Assembly: GCA_902471875.1 (NCBI GenBank)
Contig: CABRLN010000053.1
Coordinates: forward strand, 1-10,166
Direction: 5' to 3'
Origin: an uncultured Clostridium sp.
GTDB taxonomy: Bacteria > Bacillota > Clostridia > Oscillospirales > Acutalibacteraceae
Length of the DNA stretch: 10,166 bases
Numbering within the stretch: the stretch's first letter is position 1; the number at the start of each line of letters is the position of its first letter. Both the position numbers and the translations under genes were made by a program. The notes below the pieces were generated by a model. That model made no database searches and had not been told where the DNA came from. It saw only the letters and a list, made by a program, of their open reading frames with translations. Shown piece by piece: positions 1 through 5,177 of the stretch.

Positions 1-22
1 GAAGAAAGTAAACAAAGACCAC

Positions 23-51
23 AAAGGGAGGAATTTCGATTTCCTCCCTTT
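23..51 (+). repeat. Hairpin of the left repeat, 11-bp perfect stem
   Basis: AAAGGGAGGAA (23-33) pairs perfectly with TTCCTCCCTTT (41-51) around the loop TTTCGAT. The equivalent hairpin in the right copy (10070-10099) keeps the loop core and stem length but has five different base pairs, each changed on both arms. One arm is all purine in both copies. On the minus strand the hairpin is not followed by a T-run, so it is not an ordinary rho-independent terminator in that direction. On the plus strand the Ts belong to the stem itself. Confidence 0.9.
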
Positions 52-70
52 TGAAACCCACCTTAAACGA

Positions 71-89
71 CCAAGGTCAGTGACCTTGG
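71..89. repeat. 19-bp perfect palindrome in left repeat
   Basis: CCAAGGTCA and TGACCTTGG flank a single central G. The same 19 bases occur in the right repeat at 10031-10049. An overlapping 12-bp palindrome, CTTGGATCCAAG, starts at its right edge here; in the right copy it is shortened to TGGATCCA. It could be a protein-binding site or a cruciform/stem element. No U-tract follows, so a terminator role is unlikely. Confidence 0.9.
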
Positions 90-205
90 ATCCAAGTTAG
101 TAACAGTACATTCTCTGGTTAGTTCTAGTTAAAGTTTGTCAGTTTAATTGTTTTTAGCAGTAAGATAAATCATAATTTATCTAATTTTCCAAAACTTTGA
201 TTTAC

Positions 206-242
206 ACAAAAAGGACTGCTTGGATAAAACCAAACAGTCCTT
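206..242 (-). terminator. Rho-independent terminator of the str operon (after tuf)
   Basis: Read on the minus strand, AAGGACTGTTTGG pairs with CCAAGCAGTCCTT around a six-base loop and is followed by TTTTTGTG. The single non-Watson-Crick pair is G-U in the minus-strand RNA but would be C-A in the plus-strand RNA. The structure is therefore built for the leftward transcript. It lies about 40 bases past the tuf stop codon and ends the operon before the repeat begins. Confidence 0.9.
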
Positions 243-281
243 AATAAATTCAAGTTAAATCAATATTGAAAGAACTATAGA

Positions 282-1484
282 TTATTCGTTGATAGCTGTA
301 ACAACGCCTGAACCTACTGTTCTACCACCCTCACGGATAGCGAATCTTAGACCCTCTTCAATAGCGATTGGCTTAATGATTTCAACGTCCATATCAACGT
401 TATCACCAGGCATACACATTTCTGTACCCTCTGGCAGAGAAATAACACCTGTTACGTCTGTTGTTCTGAAATAGAACTGTGGACGGTAATTGTTGAAGAA
501 TGGAGTATGACGGCCACCCTCGTCCTTAGTCAATACATAAACCTGACCGTGGAACTTTGTGTGTGGGTGAATTGAACCTGGCTGTGCAAGAACCTGACCT
601 CTTTCGATTTCTGTTCTCTGAACACCACGAAGCAAAGCACCAATGTTGTCACCAGCCTCAGCATAATCTAGAAGCTTTCTGAACATTTCGATACCTGTTA
701 CAACAACTTTTCTCTTATCTTCTGTCAAACCAACGATTTCAACTTCTTCGTTAACCTTTAGCTGACCTCTTTCAACTCTACCTGTAGCAACTGTACCACG
801 ACCTGTGATTGTAAATACATCCTCAACAGGCATTAGGAATGGCTGGTCAGCCTTACGGTCAGGAGTTGGAATGAACTCATCAACAGCAGCCATTAGCTCG
901 TGAATGCAAGCATACTCTGGAGCCTTAGGATCCTTAGAAGCAGAATCAAGAGCAACAAAAGCAGAACCTCTGATGATTGGTGTATCATCGCCAGGGAACT
1001 CGTACTCGTTTAGAAGCTCACGAATTTCCATCTCTACTAGGTCTAGTAGCTCTTCGTCATCAACTTGGTCAGTCTTATTCATAAATACTACGATGTAAGG
1101 TACACCTACCTGACGAGATAGAAGAATGTGCTCTCTTGTCTGAGGCATAGGACCATCAGCAGCTGATACAACAAGGATAGCACCGTCCATCTGAGCAGCA
1201 CCAGTGATCATGTTCTTTACATAGTCAGCATGGCCTGGGCAGTCAACGTGAGCATAGTGACGATTTTCTGTTTCGTACTCAACGTGTGCTGTATTGATTG
1301 TGATACCACGCTCTCTCTCTTCCGGAGCCTTATCGATGTTTGCGTAATCAACGAAATCTGCGTCACCCTCAAGGTTTAGAACCTTTGTGATAGCAGCTGT
1401 AAGTGTTGTCTTACCGTGGTCAACGTGACCAATTGTACCAATGTTAACATGTGGCTTATTTCTTTCAAATTTTTCCTTTGCCAT
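282..1484 (-). CDS. tuf: Translation elongation factor Tu (EF-Tu)
   Basis: This cytosolic GTPase brings aminoacyl-tRNA to the ribosomal A site. The 400-residue protein is normal length for the family. Visible motifs are the P-loop GHVDHGKT (residues 19-26), RGITI (59-63), DCPGH (81-85), NKTD (136-139) and GSAF (173-176). They are followed by the two beta-barrel domains (from about 215) with the conserved ends GGRTVGSGVV and AINE. The start at 1484 (MAKEKFERNKPHVNIG) is chosen because AAGGGAGG (1493-1500) lies eight bases upstream. An in-frame ATG 27 codons further up has no such site and overlaps the promoter. It is the last gene of the str operon, 144 bases after fusA, with its own candidate promoter and terminator. 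NKTD, where many bacteria have NKCD or NKVD, is a permitted variant. No drug-resistance change was identified. Confidence 0.98.
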   Translation of the reverse strand: MAKEKFERNKPHVNIGTIGHVDHGKTTLTAAITKVLNLEGDADFVDYANIDKAPEERERGITINTAHVEYETENRHYAHVDCPGHADYVKNMITGAAQMDGAILVVSAADGPMPQTREHILLSRQVGVPYIVVFMNKTDQVDDEELLDLVEMEIRELLNEYEFPGDDTPIIRGSAFVALDSASKDPKAPEYACIHELMAAVDEFIPTPDRKADQPFLMPVEDVFTITGRGTVATGRVERGQLKVNEEVEIVGLTEDKRKVVVTGIEMFRKLLDYAEAGDNIGALLRGVQRTEIERGQVLAQPGSIHPHTKFHGQVYVLTKDEGGRHTPFFNNYRPQFYFRTTDVTGVISLPEGTEMCMPGDNVDMDVEIIKPIAIEEGLRFAIREGGRTVGSGVVTAINE

Positions 1485-1525
1485 TGGAATAGCCTCCCTT
1501 AAATTATATTTTAGGTTTATATATC

Positions 1526-1574
1526 CCTTAACCCTTATTCTACCAACTTTGGCGGTAAAATGCAAGGGTTAAGG
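1526..1574. repeat. Perfect 11-bp inverted repeat bracketing the tuf promoter
   Basis: CCTTAACCCTT (1526-1536) and AAGGGTTAAGG (1564-1574) are exact reverse complements, 27 bases apart. On the minus strand the distal arm overlaps the last bases of the -35 side and the other arm begins directly after the -10 hexamer, over the expected start site. In DNA it could be a two-site operator. In RNA read through from fusA it would form a long-loop hairpin. There is no T-run after it, so it is not a standard terminator. Confidence 0.8.
1537..1565 (-). promoter_or_regulatory. Candidate internal promoter for tuf
   Basis: On the minus strand the fusA-tuf gap contains TTGCAT (1560-1565), a 17-base spacer and TAGAAT (1537-1542). 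The -10 matches the sigma-70/SigA consensus in five of six bases. The -35 is weak, matching three of six. Transcription would start near 1530, about 45 bases before the tuf ATG. A separate tuf promoter within str operons is known in other bacteria and would explain EF-Tu excess over EF-G. The placement is inferred from sequence only. Confidence 0.6.
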
Positions 1575-1608
1575 TAAATTTATATTTGATATTTTAAGAA
1601 GTTTTTGT

Positions 1609-1631
1609 TAATTTTTCATTAAGAAAAATTA
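1609..1631 (-). other. AT-rich hairpin at the fusA stop codon
   Basis: On the minus strand TAATTTTTC, which begins with the fusA stop codon, pairs perfectly over nine bases with GAAAAATTA around the loop TTAAT. The stem is almost all A-T and has no U-run after it. It is probably a weak structure that might protect or process the fusA 3' end rather than terminate transcription. Confidence 0.4.
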
Positions 1632-3725
1632 GTCTTCCTTCTTATTTCTCTTAGACATAATGTCTTCAGCAACTGACTTTGGAACCTCTGCATAATGGCT
1701 TGGTTCCATTACATACTGACCACGGCCCTGTGTGTTAGAACGCATATCTGTTGCATAACCGAACATTTCGGACAGAGGAACATTTGAGTTAATTCTTTGA
1801 GCGCCGTTTTCAGCTTCCATACCCTGAATCATACCACGACGAGAGTTAAGGTCGCCAATAACATCACCCATATATTCCTCAGGAACAATAACAGTAACCT
1901 TCATGATAGGTTCCATTAGTACCGGGTCAGCCTTTCTCATAGCCTCTTTAAATGCCATAGAACCGGCAATCTTAAATGCCATTTCAGATGAGTCAACCTC
2001 ATGGTAAGAACCATCATATAGTGTTACCTTACAGTCAACTACGTTGTAACCTGCAAGTACACCGCTAAGCATTGCACCCTGAATACCTTGGTCAACAGCA
2101 GGAATGTATTCCTTAGGAATAGCACCACCAACAATATTGTTGACGAACTCGTAGCCCTTGCCAGGGTTTGGTTCAAGCTTAATTTTAACGTGACCGTACT
2201 GACCTTTACCACCGGACTGTCTTGCATATTTTTGGTCAACACTTGCCTCCTGGCGAATTGTTTCTTTATATGCAACCTGCGGAGCACCAATGTTAGCCTC
2301 TACCTTAAATTCTCTTAATAGACGGTCAACAATGATTTCAAGGTGAAGCTCACCCATACCGGCGATAATAGTTTGTCCTGTTTCTTCATCTGTGTAAGCC
2401 TTGAAAGTAGGGTCTTCTTCTGCAAGTTTAGCAAGAGCAATACCCATTTTTTCTTGACCAGCCTTTGTTTTAGGCTCGATAGCAACACGGATAACAGGCT
2501 CAGGGAATTCCATAGATTCCAAAATTACAGGGCTCTTTTCGTCACATAGAGTATCACCTGTAGTTGTAGATTTTAGACCAACAGCAGCAGCAATATCACC
2601 TGCGTAGCAAGTTTCAATATCTTTTCTGTCATTAGCGTGCATCTGTAGAATTCTACCAATACGCTCGTTTGTATCTTTAGTTGAGTTATAAACTGTTGTA
2701 CCTGCGTTTACGCTGCCTGAATAAGTTCTGAAGAAGCACAGCTTACCAACAAATGGGTCTGTTGCAATCTTAAATGCAAGAGCTGCAAAAGGCTCTGAGT
2801 CAGAAGCATGTCTGCAAGTTTCTTCGTCTGTGTCAGGGTTAACACCCTTAATAGCAGGAATATCAGTTGGAGCAGGCATATAGTCAACAATAGCGTCAAG
2901 CAACATCTGTACACCTTTGTTACGGTAAGATGTACCGCATGTTACAGGTACCATTTCGTTGTCGATAGTTGACTTACGAATTTGAGCTCTGATTTCTTCA
3001 ATTGTCAGCTCTTCACCGCCAAAATACTTCTCCATTAGCTCATCGTTAAGCTCTGCAACATGCTCGATTAGCTCGTCATGATATTTCTGAGCGATTTCTT
3101 TCATATCCTCAGGAATTTCTTCCTCACGGATATCCTTACCAAGATCATCATAATAAACCTCGGCCTTCATCTTTATAAGGTCAATAATACCTCTAAAGTC
3201 ATCTTCAGCACCAATTGGCAACTGAATTGGAACAGCATTACACTTTAGTCTGTCCTTCATCATCTGTACAACTCTGTAGAAGTCAGCACCCATAATGTCC
3301 ATCTTATTAACATAAACCATTCTAGGTACTTTATAGTTGTCAGCCTGTCTCCATACAGTTTCAGACTGTGGTTCTACACCACCCTTAGCACATAGAACTG
3401 TTACAGAACCGTCAAGAACTCTTAAAGAACGCTCAACTTCTACTGTAAAGTCAACGTGGCCAGGTGTGTCGATGATGTTAATTCTGACATCCTTATTTTT
3501 TCTGTCTTTCCAGAAGCATGTAGTAGCGGCAGATGTAATTGTAATACCTCTTTCCTTTTCCTGCTCCATCCAGTCCATAGTAGCGCCACCCTCGTGGGTT
3601 TCACCTATTTTATGGTTGATACCTGTATAGAACAAGATACGCTCTGTTGTGGTAGTTTTACCGGCATCAATATGAGCCATGATACCGATGTTTCTTGTTT
3701 GTTCAAGAGATACCTTTCTAGCCAT
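1629..3725 (-). CDS. fusA: Translation elongation factor G (EF-G)
   Basis: EF-G is the GTPase that moves tRNA and mRNA through the ribosome after peptide transfer and, with RRF, helps recycle ribosomes. The 698-residue protein is full length. Seen in order are the P-loop AHIDAGKT (17-24), the switch I motif RGITI (59-63), DTPGHVDF (86-93), NKMD (140-143), then domain II, and in domain III/IV the motifs GMGELHLEI and YGHVKIKLEP. Domain V and a basic/acidic tail (SKRNKKED) end it. AAGGAGG, five bases before the ATG, fixes the start. It lies 18 bases after the rpsG stop, so the two are surely co-transcribed. The intact GTPase motifs and str-operon position support the housekeeping EF-G rather than a TetM-like or EF-G2 paralogue. 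Confidence 0.98.
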   Translation of the reverse strand: MARKVSLEQTRNIGIMAHIDAGKTTTTERILFYTGINHKIGETHEGGATMDWMEQEKERGITITSAATTCFWKDRKNKDVRINIIDTPGHVDFTVEVERSLRVLDGSVTVLCAKGGVEPQSETVWRQADNYKVPRMVYVNKMDIMGADFYRVVQMMKDRLKCNAVPIQLPIGAEDDFRGIIDLIKMKAEVYYDDLGKDIREEEIPEDMKEIAQKYHDELIEHVAELNDELMEKYFGGEELTIEEIRAQIRKSTIDNEMVPVTCGTSYRNKGVQMLLDAIVDYMPAPTDIPAIKGVNPDTDEETCRHASDSEPFAALAFKIATDPFVGKLCFFRTYSGSVNAGTTVYNSTKDTNERIGRILQMHANDRKDIETCYAGDIAAAVGLKSTTTGDTLCDEKSPVILESMEFPEPVIRVAIEPKTKAGQEKMGIALAKLAEEDPTFKAYTDEETGQTIIAGMGELHLEIIVDRLLREFKVEANIGAPQVAYKETIRQEASVDQKYARQSGGKGQYGHVKIKLEPNPGKGYEFVNNIVGGAIPKEYIPAVDQGIQGAMLSGVLAGYNVVDCKVTLYDGSYHEVDSSEMAFKIAGSMAFKEAMRKADPVLMEPIMKVTVIVPEEYMGDVIGDLNSRRGMIQGMEAENGAQRINSNVPLSEMFGYATDMRSNTQGRGQYVMEPSHYAEVPKSVAEDIMSKRNKKED

Positions 3726-3743
3726 AATAGCCTCCTTAAATTA

Positions 3744-4214
3744 TTACCATCTGTAATGTGCGAAAGCCTTGTTAGCTTCTGCCATTCTGTGTGTTTCGTC
3801 ACGCTTCTTAGCAGCACCGCCTACGCCATTAACAGCATCCATAATTTCGCCTGCAAGTCTTTCCTTCATCGTTCTTTCTGAACGAAGTCTTGCATAGTTT
3901 GAAAGCCAGCGTAGTCCTAATGTCTGTCTTCTTTCAGGACGAACCTCCATAGGTACCTGGTAAGTAGCACCACCTACACGGCGAGCCTTAACCTCAAGTA
4001 CAGGCATAATGTTTTCCATAGCCTGCTCAAAAGTTTCTATTGGATCGTTTCCTGTTTTTTCTTTTATAATGTCAAATGCACCGTAAACAATTTTCTGTGC
4101 AACACCCTTCTTACCGTCATACATAACATTGTTGATAAGACGTGTAACTATTTTTGAATTGTATAGCGGATCCGGCAAAACATCACGTTTTGCAATTGAA
4201 CCTCTTCTTGGCAT
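3744..4214 (-). CDS. rpsG: 30S ribosomal protein S7
   Basis: S7 binds the 3' major domain of 16S rRNA, starts assembly of the 30S head and lines the E-site exit channel. The protein has 156 residues, the usual length. It shows the basic N-terminus MPRRGSIAKR, the beta-hairpin around residues 78-96 (RRVGGATYQVPMEVRPERR), the RWLSNYARLR segment and the C-terminal AHYRW. The start at 4214 is set by GGAGGG seven bases upstream. A longer in-frame reading reaching 4283 starts at no ribosome binding site and adds non-conserved residues. It ends with two tandem TAA stops and is 18 bases before fusA. In E. coli S7 represses translation of its own operon through the rpsL-rpsG spacer. The 175-base spacer here could allow something similar, but that is inference. 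Confidence 0.97.
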   Translation of the reverse strand: MPRRGSIAKRDVLPDPLYNSKIVTRLINNVMYDGKKGVAQKIVYGAFDIIKEKTGNDPIETFEQAMENIMPVLEVKARRVGGATYQVPMEVRPERRQTLGLRWLSNYARLRSERTMKERLAGEIMDAVNGVGGAAKKRDETHRMAEANKAFAHYRW

Positions 4215-4389
4215 TTTACTTCCCTCCTTCACAATTTTTGAGATATCATAGGTACTCGAAAGTGACAACTCCCGTCTTGTCAATACTGAGGCTTATTTAT
4301 TATCTATATATAAAAGCACATCTGTATTGTACTGTAACTGTTTTAGTTGTCTTTTTGTTTTAGTTGTTTCCTATGGGTTTAATACCAGA
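4215..4389 (-). promoter_or_regulatory. rpsL-rpsG intercistronic spacer with small hairpin and 17-bp duplication
   Basis: This 175-base spacer is unusually long compared with the 18-base rpsG-fusA gap. It holds a 6-bp inverted repeat (TGACAA 4263-4268, TTGTCA 4277-4282; loop CTCCCGTC on the plus strand) about 50 bases before the rpsG start. It also holds a direct duplication with period 17 (TGTTTTAGTTGT at 4339-4350 and 4356-4367). On the minus strand TTGACA occurs within the inverted repeat, but no -10 lies at a proper distance: TATGAT is 26 bases away. I see no convincing promoter. It might be a translational control region for S7; nothing here proves that. Confidence 0.4.
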
Positions 4390-4809
4390 TTACTTACCGG
4401 CCTTTGGACGCTTAGCACCGTACTTAGAACGAGCTTGCATTCTCTTAGCAACGCCCTGTGCATCAAGTGTACCTCTGATGATGTGATAACGAACACCAGG
4501 GATATCCTTAACTCTTCCGCCACGAATAAGAACAACGCTGTGCTCCTGAAGGTTGTGGCCAACACCAGGAATATATGAAGTAACCTCAATACCATTTGAA
4601 AGTCTTACTCTGGCAATTTTTCTAAGAGCTGAGTTAGGCTTCTTAGGTGTAGCAGTTTTTACAGCAGTACATACGCCTCTTTTTTGTGGTGAGCTTTGGT
4701 CAATGGCAACTCTTTTCTTTGAGTTCCAACCCTTTAACAGAGCAGGAGCCTTAGCTTTCTTCTCTGTAACCTGACGACCCTTTCTAACCAACTGATTAAA
4801 TGTAGGCAT
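4390..4809 (-). CDS. rpsL: 30S ribosomal protein S12
   Basis: S12 sits at the decoding centre of the 30S subunit and controls translational accuracy. The 139-residue protein has the longer N-terminal region (about residues 20-45) typical of Gram-positive bacteria, compared with about 124 in E. coli. Recognisable segments are MPTFNQLVRKGR, SSPQKRGVCT, TPKKPNSALRK (54-64), GHNLQEHSVVLIRGGRVKD and PGVRYH. Lysines 56, 57 and 101 correspond to E. coli K42, K43 and K87, where streptomycin-resistance changes fall. All are the sensitive type. AAAGGAGG, six bases before the ATG, fixes the start. It is the first gene of the str operon, with its own promoter and leader upstream. No rpoC or L7Ae-like gene precedes it; a divergent lipoprotein gene does. 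Confidence 0.98.
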   Translation of the reverse strand: MPTFNQLVRKGRQVTEKKAKAPALLKGWNSKKRVAIDQSSPQKRGVCTAVKTATPKKPNSALRKIARVRLSNGIEVTSYIPGVGHNLQEHSVVLIRGGRVKDIPGVRYHIIRGTLDAQGVAKRMQARSKYGAKRPKAGK

Positions 4810-4848
4810 AGTTCTCCTCCTTTCCTCAAAACATAAAAATTTTTATAT

Positions 4849-4880
4849 GTTAATGCGTATATAGTATAAACGCAATTAAC
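4849..4880 (-). promoter_or_regulatory. rpsL leader stem-loop 1
   Basis: On the minus strand GTTAATTGCGT pairs with ACGCATTAAC over ten base pairs with one bulged T, around an AT-rich loop of about 11 bases. It lies roughly 30 bases before the rpsL ribosome binding site. It may influence rpsL translation initiation or mRNA stability. Confidence 0.6.
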
Positions 4881-4921
4881 GGCAAATATTAGCCTGTTGT
4901 AATTTTTTTACAACTATTGCC
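4881..4921 (-). promoter_or_regulatory. rpsL leader stem-loop 2 (two-tier)
   Basis: In the minus-strand RNA an inner stem GTTGTAA / TTACAAC (4896-4902 with 4908-4914) with a five-A loop sits inside an outer GGCAA / TTGCC pairing (4917-4921 with 4881-4885). This makes an extended stem with internal loops. The inner stem is exact. The adenine run after it rules out a rho-independent terminator in the rpsL direction. Ribosomal-protein leaders that fold into autoregulatory structures are known in Firmicutes, but I cannot match this one to a named family. Confidence 0.5.
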
Positions 4922-4948
4922 CTTTAAGCACCGTTTTTTGTACATAAT

Positions 4949-4968
4949 TTACAGGTTTTTTTCTGTAA
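4949..4968 (-). promoter_or_regulatory. rpsL leader stem-loop 3
   Basis: TTACAG (4949-4954 on the plus strand) and CTGTAA (4963-4968) form a six-pair stem with an eight-base homopolymer-rich loop, near the 5' end of the predicted rpsL transcript. It is weak alone. It is listed because it completes a leader made of three successive stem-loops. Confidence 0.35.
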
Positions 4969-5003
4969 TTTTTCAAGAAAACGATACTACCCGACAGTTT
5001 TAA

Positions 5004-5033
5004 ATAATATCACAACCGACAACCGTTTGTCAA
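5004..5033 (-). promoter_or_regulatory. Main str operon promoter (PrpsL)
   Basis: On the minus strand there is a perfect -35 TTGACA (5028-5033), an 18-base spacer and TATTAT (5004-5009) as -10. An A/T-rich stretch upstream (5041-5068) resembles an UP element. Initiation is expected near 4997, giving a leader of about 190 nt. The spacer contains CGGTTGT twice in tandem, which may be chance. Such a near-consensus promoter fits a highly expressed ribosomal operon. Confidence 0.8.
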
Positions 5034-5064
5034 CCCAAATTTTTCAGGTTACAGCATAATATTT

Positions 5065-5092
5065 TTTTCTGTTAACATTACTTCTTTATAAT
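5065..5092 (+). promoter_or_regulatory. Candidate promoter of the lipoprotein/ABC operon
   Basis: A perfect TATAAT (5087-5092) lies on the plus strand, with initiation expected around 5099, about 80 bases before the lipoprotein ATG. The -35 position holds only a T-rich sequence (TTTTCT, 5065-5070, 16-base spacing), which is poor. The promoter may be weak or need an activator. Confidence 0.5.
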
Positions 5093-5177
5093 TCATCTAT
5101 GTTTATTGATTAATATGGCACTAAATGGTAAAATTATAAATATGTATTTAAATGATTATAACACTAAGGAGGATATT

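Larger units (their letters stand above)
1..179 (+). repeat. Left copy of a structured dispersed repeat (truncated by window edge)
   Basis: This segment matches the reverse complement of 10122-9933 at the other end of the window. Positions 64-179 align to 10056-9933 with five substitutions and one 8-bp tandem duplication present only in the right copy. Positions 1-63 are less alike in sequence but keep the same order of parts: the arm GAAGAAAGTA, CAAAGAC, an 11-bp hairpin with loop TTTCGAT, then TAAACGACC and a 19-bp palindrome. Homology stops at 179, just before the tuf terminator. No open reading frame or transposase is visible in it. It is a non-coding repeat; whether it acts as DNA (MITE-like) or as RNA cannot be decided from two copies. 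The repeat continues beyond position 1, since the right copy has the other arm of the first hairpin. Confidence 0.9.
4810..5177. other. Divergent intergenic region between rpsL and the lipoprotein gene
   Basis: These 368 bases hold no gene. From left to right they contain the rpsL ribosome binding site, three stem-loops of the rpsL leader (4849-4880, 4881-4921, 4949-4968), the rpsL promoter (5004-5033), AT-rich tracts including seven Ts at 5062-5068, a -10 element for the rightward gene (5087-5092) and that gene's ribosome binding site (5166-5172). The two promoters are back to back and about 30-50 bases apart. A TTG at 5106 begins an in-frame extension of the lipoprotein gene but lacks a ribosome binding site. 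Confidence 0.85.

Noticed and set aside
71..89. AGGTCA-N-TGACCT resembles a nuclear-receptor response element
   Set aside because: That motif is eukaryotic, while the window is clearly bacterial. The likeness is coincidental.
1..179. CRISPR array or tRNA gene in the end regions
   Set aside because: There are no regularly spaced direct repeats and no cloverleaf or T-loop signature. The structure is inverted stems only.
3456..3881. Plus-strand reading frames across fusA and rpsG
   Set aside because: They run antisense to well-conserved genes, have no good ribosome binding site and encode low-quality, unrecognisable proteins.
4215..4300. Promoter for rpsG from TTGACA within the rpsL-rpsG spacer
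   Set aside because: The nearest TATGAT is 26 bases from TTGACA and 12 from the second candidate TTGTCA. Neither spacing fits SigA.
4390..4809. Streptomycin-resistant rpsL allele
   Set aside because: The lysines equivalent to E. coli K42, K43 and K87 are all wild type.
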